DNA from: Micromonospora sp. WMMD1128
Lineage (GTDB): Bacteria > Actinomycetota > Actinomycetes > Mycobacteriales > Micromonosporaceae
Assembly (NCBI RefSeq): GCF_027497235.1
Contig: NZ_CP114902.1
Location: 4,614,001-4,678,000 of the forward strand
Reading direction: 5' to 3'
DNA: 64,000 bases
Of this stretch, positions 26,006 through 34,551 are shown in pieces (position 1 is the stretch's first letter; each line of letters opens with the position of its first letter). The notes beneath the pieces were generated by a model. It searched no databases and had not been told where the DNA came from. It saw only the letters and a list, made by a program, of their open reading frames with translations. The translations under genes were made by a program, and so were the position numbers.

Positions 26006-27258
26006 GGCAGCCTCCGCAGCGTGAAGTCGCCGCCCCGCTCCCGGCAGACCAGCAGCGTCCGCCCGGCGGTGCAGTCGGTGCCGGTCAGCACGTCCCGCGC
26101 CGCGGGCGGGCCGCCCGACAGGTCCGGCTCGGCGAGCAGCAGCCGGCCGCCGCCCAGCGGCCGGGTGAGCAGAAGCCCGTCGTCGGCCTCGCTCTGACCG
26201 AGCACCCCCCACCCGCCGAGGTCGGCGACCAGCCGCCCGTCCGCCTCGGCCAGCACCGCCAGCCGGGCGCCGCCGGCGTCCTCGGCACCGACCAGCAGGT
26301 GACCGGACTCGGCCCGGAGCACGCCCGTCCACCGCTCGACGGTCCACCGCACCGCGCCGGTGGCCGGGTCGAGCGCCCACAGCCCACCGGTCGACCGGCC
26401 GGCGCAGAGCAGGGCGCCACACCGTTCCAGGGCGCCGACCAACGGCAGTTCCGCGGTCCAGAGCGGCCGGAGCGTGTCCAGCTCGTACGCGTCGACGGCG
26501 TCACCCGCCTCCCGGATCTCCACCAGCAGCCCGGCGACGGCGGCCATCCGTCGCTGGGCCGGCGGTTGTCCCGGGCGCAGGTTGCGTGCGGCCAGCCGGG
26601 CGCCGGTCACCGCGTCCAGCACCACGGTCTCGCCGGCCGTCGACCGGAGCAGAAGTCGCTCCACCCCGGACGGGCCGTAACTGACCTGCACGTCCGCGCT
26701 CGTCGGCGCGGTCCACGTGGTGTGTCCGTCGGTCACCGCCAGCCGGCGGACCGCCCGTGGCGCCGACCCGCCGGCCGGGAACAGCAGCAGCCCGTCGCCG
26801 GCCGGGACGGCGATCCCCGGTTGCCGCCAGCGCGACGCTCCGGTGCCGGCGTCCAGGGCCACCGTCTCCCATTCCTGGTCGTCGCCGGTGCGCACGGCGG
26901 CCAGCACCCGGCCACCCGCCTGCCACACCGACATGACGTCGCCGATGCCGGGCAGCGGGCTGCGCCACAGCTCCCGGCCCACCCGGTACGCGACGAGTTC
27001 CCGCTCGGTGTCCGGCCACCCGTGCGGCGGTCGCACCACGTACACCCGGTCCTCGGAGAGGAAGGCGGTGGACCCGGGCCCGCCGGGGATCGCGCCCACC
27101 GCGGACCGGGCCGGCGGCGCTCCGGCGGCGAGCGTCACGAGCGCCACCAGCAGCGCCAACGCGGTCCGGAACGGCCGACCCACGGCGCGCGGCGGACGCG
27201 CCGCCGGACCGGGCGTCGGGGCCTCGTCGCGCAGCTCACCCAGATCGATGACGGTCAC
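26002..27258 (-). CDS. Membrane-anchored PQQ/BamB-like beta-propeller protein, first of three
   Basis: The 418-residue protein opens with VTVIDLGELRDE, then a Pro-rich linker, a membrane helix (GRPFRTALALLVALVTLA) and an extracytoplasmic propeller with blades such as ALDAGTGASRWRQ and ALDPATGAVRWTV. It is closely related to the second gene, so the tandem arose by duplication. Of two in-frame GTGs, the one at 27258 is preferred because GAAGGGG lies at proper distance and it matches the N-termini of the paralogs. It is the first gene of a three-gene, translationally coupled operon and is divergent from the 27339 membrane protein. Confidence 0.85.
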   Translation of the reverse strand: MTVIDLGELRDEAPTPGPAARPPRAVGRPFRTALALLVALVTLAAGAPPARSAVGAIPGGPGSTAFLSEDRVYVVRPPHGWPDTERELVAYRVGRELWRSPLPGIGDVMSVWQAGGRVLAAVRTGDDQEWETVALDAGTGASRWRQPGIAVPAGDGLLLFPAGGSAPRAVRRLAVTDGHTTWTAPTSADVQVSYGPSGVERLLLRSTAGETVVLDAVTGARLAARNLRPGQPPAQRRMAAVAGLLVEIREAGDAVDAYELDTLRPLWTAELPLVGALERCGALLCAGRSTGGLWALDPATGAVRWTVERWTGVLRAESGHLLVGAEDAGGARLAVLAEADGRLVADLGGWGVLGQSEADDGLLLTRPLGGGRLLLAEPDLSGGPPAARDVLTGTDCTAGRTLLVCRERGGDFTLRRLP

Positions 27259-27324
27259 GACCACCCCTTCCCCGCGCCGCCGGACCGCCGCCCGGCCGTG
27301 ACCGGACCGATGCCGGGCCGCCTG

Positions 27325-27330
27325 TACGAT
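27325..27330 (+). promoter_or_regulatory. -10 box TACGAT for the polytopic membrane protein gene
   Basis: TACGAT, then 8 bases, then GTG at 27339, consistent with a leaderless or nearly leaderless mRNA. Confidence 0.45.
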
Positions 27331-27338
27331 GGCCCGTC

Positions 27339-29207
27339 GTGGCCGTGCCCGTGGTGGACCCCTCGTTGAACCCCTCGTCCGTCGAGACGGACGCCGTCGT
27401 GGCGGATCCGCCGCGCCGGCCCCGTCGCCGGCCGGCCCGCGCCGACGTGCTGGCCATCGGAGCCTATGCGTTGCTCGGCGTTCTCGTCTGCCTCAACTAC
27501 TGGGGCGACGTGCAGCACCGGGTGTCGTCGCACCTGCCGACCGACCACAGTTGGTTCGAGTGGCTGTTCGCACACGGCGCGTACTCGGTGCGCCACCTGG
27601 AGAATCCCCTGTTCACCGCCCGGCAGAACGCGCCGGACGGGGTGAACATGATGGCGAACACCTCACTGCTCGGGGTGACGCTGCCGCTGGCGCCGCTGAC
27701 CATGCTGCTCGGCCCGCAGGTGATGTACGCGCTCTACCTCGGCGCGGCGTTGTCGGCGACCGCCGCCACGTCCTACTGGACGCTCTCCCGGCATCTGGTC
27801 CGGTCCCGGGGGGCGGCGTTCGTCGGGGGCGCGTTCCTCGGTTTCGCCCCCGGCATCGTGCACCACGCCAACGGGCAGCCGAACTTCGTGTCGAACTTCC
27901 TGCTGCCGCTGATCGTGTCCCGGGTGCTGCGCCTCGGCGAGCCGGGCCGCTGGCGGCGCAACGGGGTGGCGCTCGGGCTGCTGGTGGCGTACCAGATCTT
28001 CATCAACGAGGAGATGCTGCTGCTCACCGCGCTCGCGTGCCTGGTCGTCGTGGCGGCGTACGCGGTGCAACGGCCACGCGCGGCGCGGGAGCGGGCCGGC
28101 GCCTTCCTGGCCGCGATCGGGGTCGGCGGCGGGGTGGCGCTGCTGCTCGTCGCGTACCCGATCTGGTTCCAGTTCAACGGCCCGCAGTCCTACCGGGGGT
28201 TGCAGGGCGGGGTCTTCCACAACTGGGGCGAGGACCTGATGGCCTTCGTCACGTTCCCCCGGGACAGCATCGCCGGGAACGAGGCGGTGGAGAAGACGAT
28301 CGGGCTGACCGAGCAGAACACCTGGTTCGGCTGGCCGCTGGTGCTGGTCGGGCTGGTCGCGCTGGCGCTGCTGGTCCGCCGGTCGGTGCCGGCCCGGATC
28401 CTGGCCGTGCTCGTGGTCCTGTTCACGATCGCCTCGATCGGGCCGGTGGTGCGCTTCGACGGCGCGGAGACCGACGTGGCCGGGCCGTGGGCGTACGTGC
28501 CGGACGACCTGCCGCTCGTCGAGATGATGATGCCGACCCGGTTGAGCCTGGTGGTGGTCGCCGCGGTCGGCGTGCTGCTGGCCCTGGCCTGGGACACGCT
28601 GTCCCGCACCGGCCGGCGGCCGGTGCCCGCCCCCCGCAGCGGCGACGACGACACCGACGCGGGCCGGACCACGGCCGGCCGGCGGCGGGCGGTGCGCCTG
28701 GTCGGGTACGCCGCGGTCGTGGCCGCCCTGCTGCCGCTGTTCCCGCGCCCGCTGCCGGCGCAGCACATCGACCCGCCGCCGCACTTCATCACCGCCGGTG
28801 GCTGGCGGCCGTACGTGCCGGCGGGCCGGACGCTGGTGCCGGTGCCGATCCCGAGCAACGTGCACGGGTTGCCGACGCTGCGCTGGAGCGCGCTGACCGG
28901 GCAGGAGTTCCCGATCCCGGCCGGCTACTTCATCGGCCCCAACGACCTGGGCGAAGGGGTCTTCGGCGCGCCGAACCGCCCGACCAGCACGCTTATCTAC
29001 TCCACCATGGACGCGAACAAGGTCCCGGAGATCACCCCGGAGAACCGCCGGCAGGCCGTCGAGGACCTGCGCTTCTGGCGGGCGTCAGTGGTGGTGCTCG
29101 GCCCGAACCCGCGCGAGGCGGTGCTGCGCGACCTGATGACCGCCCTGCTCGGCCCCCCACAGCGGGTAGACGACGTCTACCTGTGGGACGTCCGCGACCG
29201 GGTGTAA
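27339..29207 (+). CDS. Polytopic membrane protein, GT-C glycosyltransferase-like, paralog 1
   Basis: The 622-residue protein has a basic cytoplasmic N-terminus, roughly 11-12 membrane helices and a C-terminal external domain of about 170 residues. It shares with the two reverse-strand genes next door the motifs NAPDGVNMMANTS, FAPGIVHHANGQPN, FINEEMLL, WFQFNGP, TEQNTWFGW and GGWRPYVPAGRTLVPVP. The topology resembles GT-C type mannosyl/arabinosyl transferases, with a conserved first external loop, but no family signature is certain, so the activity is a guess. The stop codon's last base is the first base of palindromic repeat copy 4. Confidence 0.8.
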   Translation: MAVPVVDPSLNPSSVETDAVVADPPRRPRRRPARADVLAIGAYALLGVLVCLNYWGDVQHRVSSHLPTDHSWFEWLFAHGAYSVRHLENPLFTARQNAPDGVNMMANTSLLGVTLPLAPLTMLLGPQVMYALYLGAALSATAATSYWTLSRHLVRSRGAAFVGGAFLGFAPGIVHHANGQPNFVSNFLLPLIVSRVLRLGEPGRWRRNGVALGLLVAYQIFINEEMLLLTALACLVVVAAYAVQRPRAARERAGAFLAAIGVGGGVALLLVAYPIWFQFNGPQSYRGLQGGVFHNWGEDLMAFVTFPRDSIAGNEAVEKTIGLTEQNTWFGWPLVLVGLVALALLVRRSVPARILAVLVVLFTIASIGPVVRFDGAETDVAGPWAYVPDDLPLVEMMMPTRLSLVVVAAVGVLLALAWDTLSRTGRRPVPAPRSGDDDTDAGRTTAGRRRAVRLVGYAAVVAALLPLFPRPLPAQHIDPPPHFITAGGWRPYVPAGRTLVPVPIPSNVHGLPTLRWSALTGQEFPIPAGYFIGPNDLGEGVFGAPNRPTSTLIYSTMDANKVPEITPENRRQAVEDLRFWRASVVVLGPNPREAVLRDLMTALLGPPQRVDDVYLWDVRDRV

Positions 29208-29283
29208 GGCGGGGGCCCCGCTTAACGTTTCCGGTAGAGGCAGGGGCCCCGCTTAACAGCAAGTGTTAAGCGGGGCCCCGCCT
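29207..29283. repeat. Palindromic 20-bp unit repeat, copy 4 (three units)
   Basis: Units at 29207-29226 and 29238-29257 (reverse) are separated by the 11-base spacer GTTTCCGGTAG. A forward unit at 29265-29283 (one C shorter) follows after a 7-base loop. The arrangement is the mirror image of copy 1. It lies between convergent stops, and the A of the upstream TAA is shared with the first unit. Confidence 0.88.
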
Positions 29284-29301
29284 AACACCCAAGCCGGTCG
29301 G

Positions 29302-31083
29302 TCAGCCCAGCAGGGGGCGGACGTCCCACAGGTACCCGCCGGCGACGTCCCGGCCGGGGCCGAGCAGCGCGTCGAGCGTGGCGCGCACCGGGTCGCCAGG
29401 TGTCGAGTCGGCCTGCACCAGCGCCGCCGCCCGCCAGTGCCGCAGGTCCGCCATGGCCTGCCGGCGTTCCACGTCGCCGATCGGCGGCACCTGACCGGTC
29501 TCCGCGGCCCGGCGCAGCAGCAGCGAGGTGGGCCGGTCCGGCGCGCCCCACCGGGCCGTCGGGTCGGTGGCCGAGCGCGGGCCGATGAAGTAGCCGCCGG
29601 GCGCGTCGAAGGCCAGCCCGGTGCGCGCCGACCAGAACATGGCCGGGCTCTTCGCCGCGCCGGTGACCGGCGGCACCGGCACCAGCGTCCGGCCCGGCGG
29701 GACGTACGCCCGCCAGCCGCCGCCGCTCACCACCGCCGGCACCGGCGGGACCGGCACGGTGCGGATCGGGGTCGGGGTCAGCGGCAGCAGCGCGGCGGTG
29801 ACCGCGCCGGCCCACGGTGCCCAGCGGCGGACGTCGCCGCCGGAGACCCGGTCCACGGCCAGCGCCAGCAGCACCCCGAGCACCGGTACGCAGACGAGCG
29901 CGAACCGCGCCGGCACCACCAGGTCGAGCAGCGGCACGTCGGCGAGCAGCCGGTACGGGCCGGGCAGCCCGGTGTCGCGCCGGTTCACCACCACCGTGGC
30001 GCCGAGCGACAGCGACGCGAACAGCAGCCCGCACGCGGCGAGCGCGCGCACCAGGGGTCGCCGCCACAGCCGCACCACCACGACCAGCGCCAGCAGCGGC
30101 AGGATCGGCCCGAAGAACGAGTTCTGCTCGGTGGGGTTCGGCGAGAGCAGCCCGGCGCGGTGACCGTCCCCGGCGACGGTCTGCCGGGCGGCGGCGGTGA
30201 ACGAGGCCAGGTCCAACCGGTAGCCGACGGTGTGGAACGGCATCCCGGTGTAGTGGCCGGGCCCGACGAACTGGAACCACAGCGGGTACGCCAGCAGCAC
30301 GCCGGCGACGAGCGCGCCGAGTCCGGCCCGGCGCGCCACCGCGGGGGCCAGCCGGCGCGCGGCGGGCCGGTCGGCGAGCGCGTACGCCCCGGCCAGCACC
30401 CCGGCGGCGAGGGCCGTGAAGACGAGCACCTCCTCGCCGAGGAACACCTGGTACGCGACCACGAGTCCGAGCAGCACGCCGTCGCGACGGACCCGGTCGG
30501 TGGCCGGGCGGAACAGCAGCGCGAGGATCACCGGCACCAGGAACTGGGCGGCCATGTGCAGGTGCGCCCCGGCCTGCGCCACCATGCCGGGGGCGAAGCC
30601 GCAGCAGAGTCCGCCGACCGCGGCGGCGGCCCGGGAGCGGACCAGTCGGCGGGCCAGCAGCGCGTACCAGGCGGTGGCGGTGCCGGCGAGGCTGAGCGCC
30701 ACGGCGACCAGGAACGCCGCCTGGGAGCCGAACGCCACGGTGACCGGGGTGAGCGGCACGCCCAGCCCGAGCACCGACGTGTTGGCCATCAGGTTCACCC
30801 CGTCCGGGGCGTTGAGCGCGGCGCTGTGCAGCGGGTTCCCGCCGTCGGTGACCGTGCGTGCGGCCCGGGCCAGCATCCACTCGAACAGCATCTGGTCGCC
30901 GGCCTGGTGGAACAGCCGCTCCGGCCGGCGCCACTGGTCGGCGGTGAGCAGCACGGCCAGCGCGAGGTAGCCGGCCACCACGAGCGCGTCCACCGGCCGG
31001 GGCCGCCACCGACGCGGGGGCGTGGCCCCGGGGCGGTCCGCCGCGGTCAGGCGGACCGGTCGGTAAGTGTCCGTACGTCCCAC
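29302..31083 (-). CDS. Polytopic membrane protein, GT-C glycosyltransferase-like, paralog 2
   Basis: The protein (593 residues from GTG 31083) has about 11 membrane helices and the shared motifs NAPDGVNLMANTS, FAPGMVAQAGAH, FLGEEVLVF, WFQFVGPGH, TEQNSFFG and GGYFIGPRS. The start is uncertain: a GTG at 31083 overlaps the upstream gene by 37 bases, while a CTG at 31050 would overlap the upstream stop as CTGA, as in the propeller operon. Either way it is coupled to the 31047-33086 paralog. Function unknown; a lipid-linked-sugar glycosyltransferase is possible from topology only. Confidence 0.78.
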   Translation of the reverse strand: MGRTDTYRPVRLTAADRPGATPPRRWRPRPVDALVVAGYLALAVLLTADQWRRPERLFHQAGDQMLFEWMLARAARTVTDGGNPLHSAALNAPDGVNLMANTSVLGLGVPLTPVTVAFGSQAAFLVAVALSLAGTATAWYALLARRLVRSRAAAAVGGLCCGFAPGMVAQAGAHLHMAAQFLVPVILALLFRPATDRVRRDGVLLGLVVAYQVFLGEEVLVFTALAAGVLAGAYALADRPAARRLAPAVARRAGLGALVAGVLLAYPLWFQFVGPGHYTGMPFHTVGYRLDLASFTAAARQTVAGDGHRAGLLSPNPTEQNSFFGPILPLLALVVVVRLWRRPLVRALAACGLLFASLSLGATVVVNRRDTGLPGPYRLLADVPLLDLVVPARFALVCVPVLGVLLALAVDRVSGGDVRRWAPWAGAVTAALLPLTPTPIRTVPVPPVPAVVSGGGWRAYVPPGRTLVPVPPVTGAAKSPAMFWSARTGLAFDAPGGYFIGPRSATDPTARWGAPDRPTSLLLRRAAETGQVPPIGDVERRQAMADLRHWRAAALVQADSTPGDPVRATLDALLGPGRDVAGGYLWDVRPLLG

Positions 31084-33086
31084 ACCCACACGTCCAGCTC
31101 CTGCCGGCCGGGTCCGACCAGTTGCTCCACGGTCCGGCGCAGCGGCTCGGCGTTCTGTTCGTCCAGCGGCAGCACCACCACTGCCGCGTTCCAGTGCCGC
31201 AGCTCGTCCAGGAAGCGGCGACGCTGCCGGTCGTCCAACTTCGGCGTACGCCCGGTGGACGCCACGTCGGCCAGCAGCTCGCCGATGCCGCTGCGCCGGC
31301 CGCCGAAGCGCCCCGGGTCGCCGGTGACGCCGTTGCGCGGGGCGAGGAAGTAGCCGCCGGGGATCTTGAAGTCGAGGCCGGTGCTTGCCGCCCACCGCAT
31401 CGGGTCGGTGTTGCCCATCGCCGGCACCGGCACGGACACCAACGTCTGGTCCGGGCCGACGTACTGCCGCCACCGGTCGGCGGTGATGAACTCCGGCACC
31501 GGCGGCCGGGTGGTCACCCGCAGTGGCATCGGCGCGATCGGCAGCAGCGCGAAGACCAGGCCCGCGGCGGTCAACGTCCGCGCCGTGCGCCGCTCCACGC
31601 CGTGCAACACCCAGGCCCGACGCACCGCGTACGCCAGCAGCACCGCGACCGTCACGCTGGTGATCAGGCCGAACCGGGTCGGCACCACGGCGTCGAGCAG
31701 CGGCAGCCGCACCAGCAGGTCCCACGGCCCGGTGATCAGGTCCCGGTCCCACCAGGAGATCCGCTCACCGAGGGAGAGCACGGCGAAGAACAGCCCGGTG
31801 GCGGCGAGCGCCCGGACCATCACGTCCCGGCGCAGCCAGATGACGATGCCCACGGCCAGCAGTGACAGGCTCCAGCCGAAGAAGGCGTTCTCCTCGGAGT
31901 AGTTCGGCGCGAGGTTGACGTTTGCCCGCTCGTTGCCGCCGAACGTGGGCGACCCGGGGGCGAAGAACGCGGCGATGTCGTTGCCGTAGTCGCGGACCGC
32001 GTCGCTGAGCCCGTGGTACGCCATCGGCCCGGCGAACTGCACCCAGAGCGGGTACGCCAGCAGCGCGCCGGTCAGCACCGCGCAGACCGCCAGCCCGACG
32101 CCGAGCGGTCGGCGGGCGACCGCCCACCGCTCGCGCTGCTGCACCAGCACGGCGAGCAGGAACACCCCGAGCGCCATCGCGGTGAAGAGCAGGATCTCCT
32201 CGTTGATGAACGCCTGCACGGTGACCAGCAGGGCGAGCAGCGCGCCGTCGCGTACCGGGCGGGTCGACCGGGTCAGCACCAGCACCCGCCAGACGATGAA
32301 CGGCAGCAGGAACTGGCTGATGATGTTCGGGTGCCAGTTGGCGTGCGACAGCATCGCCGGGGAGAAGCCGCAGAACCACGCGCCGACCGCGGCGGCCGGG
32401 CGGTGCCGGACGAGGTGCCGGGAGAGCACCCGGTACCAGGCCGCGGCGGTGCCGGCCAGGCCGAGCGTGACGAGCGCGACGAAGGAGACCGCCGGTCCGA
32501 ACAGGAGGGTCACCGGCACCATCGGAATGCCGAGCGCCAGGATGGCGGTGTTCGCCATCAGGTTGACCCCGTCGGGATAGTTGAACTGCTCGGTGTAGAA
32601 CGGGAACTCGCCGTGCAGCACCACCCGCACCGAGTGGGCCAGGAAGAACTGCACCTGCGCCGGGTCGCTGCTGTAGAGCGCGGCCACCCGGCCGGCCGGG
32701 TCGGCCCAGATGCCGCTCGTCACCCAGATCGCGGCGAGCAGGAATCCGGCGTACACGACGAGGTCGATGCGGCGACGCGTCCACCGCCACCGCCAGCGGC
32801 GCCCGGCCGGCGCGGCGTCCTCGGTCCCCGCTGCGGCGTCCTTGACGGCCCGGACGGTGTCCTCGGCGGCCGGGGCCGGGGCGGTGCCCTCGGCCGCCGG
32901 CACGGCGGCCGGGGCGCTTGCCCCGGTGGCCTGGACCATGTCCTCGGTGGCCGGAGCGGATGCGTCGGCGGCGGGGGTCGGCGAGGGTTCGGGCCGGGTG
33001 ACCTGTGGTGAGCCTTCGGTGACGGAGCGAGAGCCCGTCGGGGCGTCGGCGGCCGGCGTCGAGGCGCGGGTCTCGGCAGGCATCAC
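31047..33086 (-). CDS. Polytopic membrane protein, GT-C glycosyltransferase-like, paralog 3
   Basis: The 679-residue protein has an Ala/Pro/Thr-rich cytoplasmic N-terminus of about 95 residues ending in an Arg/Trp-rich anchor (GRRWRWRWTRRR). About 11-12 helices follow with the motifs YPDGVNLMANTA, FSPAMLSHANWHPN, FINEEILLFT, WVQFAGPMAYHG, SEENAFFGW and GGYFLAPRN. A TAGACT box ends 9 bases before a GTG at 33086; the next codon is ATG (33083), so either may be the start. It is the first gene of a two-gene operon with paralog 2. No catalytic signature I can assign. Confidence 0.78.
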   Translation of the reverse strand: MMPAETRASTPAADAPTGSRSVTEGSPQVTRPEPSPTPAADASAPATEDMVQATGASAPAAVPAAEGTAPAPAAEDTVRAVKDAAAGTEDAAPAGRRWRWRWTRRRIDLVVYAGFLLAAIWVTSGIWADPAGRVAALYSSDPAQVQFFLAHSVRVVLHGEFPFYTEQFNYPDGVNLMANTAILALGIPMVPVTLLFGPAVSFVALVTLGLAGTAAAWYRVLSRHLVRHRPAAAVGAWFCGFSPAMLSHANWHPNIISQFLLPFIVWRVLVLTRSTRPVRDGALLALLVTVQAFINEEILLFTAMALGVFLLAVLVQQRERWAVARRPLGVGLAVCAVLTGALLAYPLWVQFAGPMAYHGLSDAVRDYGNDIAAFFAPGSPTFGGNERANVNLAPNYSEENAFFGWSLSLLAVGIVIWLRRDVMVRALAATGLFFAVLSLGERISWWDRDLITGPWDLLVRLPLLDAVVPTRFGLITSVTVAVLLAYAVRRAWVLHGVERRTARTLTAAGLVFALLPIAPMPLRVTTRPPVPEFITADRWRQYVGPDQTLVSVPVPAMGNTDPMRWAASTGLDFKIPGGYFLAPRNGVTGDPGRFGGRRSGIGELLADVASTGRTPKLDDRQRRRFLDELRHWNAAVVVLPLDEQNAEPLRRTVEQLVGPGRQELDVWVWDVRTLTDRSA

Positions 33087-33242
33087 AGTCGGCGGAGTCT
33101 ACCGGAGCCGGATATTGATACCCGAATCGCGCGTCACGTTCCGCGACGGCCGCTCGGCCCAACCGGTGAGCCGGGCGCGGCCGAAAGACCGACCGTCTCG
33201 TACCATGTGGGCTTCCGACCGACGACCGGCGAGGGGATCAGT

Positions 33243-34436
33243 GTGGCTTCAGCCCGCCGAGGCGCGGTGACGGGCACCGCGCTGGCCGCCCTACTGCTGG
33301 TCACTGTCGGTTGCGGACCGGTCGCGGAACGGCAGTCGGCGGGCCTGCGGGTCGGCTACGACAGCCTGGACGGCGCGCTCCCGGTCTGGCCGCCGCGCGG
33401 CAGCCTGGCCCGTGACGCCGCCGTGACCGCCGCGATCACCGACGCGGTACGCGACTGGCGCTCCCCGGTGGACGACCGTGTCCACCTGCCCTCGTCCGGG
33501 ATCCTCTTCTCCGGCCAGGTCGGCGACGCCCCGCTGGCGCTCGTGGCCGCCGACGTGCCCGGCGAGGCCGCCTCCTGGCTGCTGCAACTCGACCGGGACG
33601 GGCAGCGGTGGCGGGTGGCGCACGCCACCGAGTACACCGACCCCGGCTACCTGGTCTACTCCGACGTGTTGCCGGTGCGGGAGCCCACCGGCCGGCGCTA
33701 TCTCACCTCCGCCCGGGTGGAACGCCTGCTCGGCCCCGACGGCGGCACGGTGGCCAGCACCGACGGCGTCACCGAGCCGGTCGCCGTGCCGGCCTGCCAG
33801 GCCGTCGAGCTGACCGCGACGCTGCGGCCCACGCCGTCGCTGCCGCGCGGCCGGGCCGCCGACCGCGTCCTCGACCTGGGTACGGCCACCGGGGCCCCCC
33901 GCTATCCGCTGGTACGCGACGAGACCGGCGCCGGCCGGCGCGCCCTGACCGGCCTGGACACCTGCGTCCTGGCCGGGGAGCGGGGCCCCTTCGGCAGCCT
34001 GCCGCGCCGCATCGGCGACCGCGAGGCGCCCCGCTCCGCGCCCGAGTCCTGGCCGATGGCGAAGATCGCCACCCGATCGCTCGGCGAGGTGGCGCTCGGC
34101 GGCGGCGAGCCGGGCGAGTTGGAGCAGCTCACCTGGGAAACGGCCACCGGCACCATGACCGCCGTGCTCTACCGCCCGGCCGGCGGCGGCACCCCGGTGG
34201 TCTCCCCCGCCGACCGGTCCACCACGCTCCAGGCATACCACCTGCCGGTGCCGGGGCAACCGCTCGCGGTGCTGACCTGGCGGACCCGGGACGCCTCCTT
34301 CGCCGCCCCGCCCGGCACCACCCGCCTGGTCGACCGTCCGGGCCTGGTGGTGGTCGAGCAGACCGACGCCAAGCAGACGTTCAGCCTGGCCGGCACCGAG
34401 AAGACCTGGTACCGCTCCCTGACTCCCCCAACCTGA
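33243..34436 (+). CDS. Secreted lipoprotein, unknown function
   Basis: The 397-residue protein starts at a GTG (33243) with GAGGGG 6 bases upstream. It has a signal peptide with lipobox VTVGC near residue 24, so it should be exported and lipid-anchored. The rest is a soluble extracytoplasmic region with no motif I recognise. Several Cys residues (VPACQAVE, DTCVLAGE) and repeated beta-strand-like stretches suggest a beta-rich fold. It follows the polytopic-membrane-protein cluster in divergent orientation and is followed by the IS element. A TACCAT box at 33201-33206 could serve as its -10, with a leader of about 30 bases. Confidence 0.8.
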   Translation: MASARRGAVTGTALAALLLVTVGCGPVAERQSAGLRVGYDSLDGALPVWPPRGSLARDAAVTAAITDAVRDWRSPVDDRVHLPSSGILFSGQVGDAPLALVAADVPGEAASWLLQLDRDGQRWRVAHATEYTDPGYLVYSDVLPVREPTGRRYLTSARVERLLGPDGGTVASTDGVTEPVAVPACQAVELTATLRPTPSLPRGRAADRVLDLGTATGAPRYPLVRDETGAGRRALTGLDTCVLAGERGPFGSLPRRIGDREAPRSAPESWPMAKIATRSLGEVALGGGEPGELEQLTWETATGTMTAVLYRPAGGGTPVVSPADRSTTLQAYHLPVPGQPLAVLTWRTRDASFAAPPGTTRLVDRPGLVVVEQTDAKQTFSLAGTEKTWYRSLTPPT

Positions 34437-34528
34437 CCCCGCCCTCCGCCGGTCCCGCCCCAGTCAGACCTTGACGGGTGACATCGACGCCAACAGCCGA
34501 GATCTTGGAGGGAAATGGCCCCTGGCTT

Positions 34529-34551
34529 GGAGTCAAGGGGTGGTTGCATCG
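34529..34551 (+). repeat. IS30 terminal inverted repeat, left
   Basis: A 23-bp terminal repeat; the transposase stop codon (34533-34535) lies within it. Confidence 0.75.
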
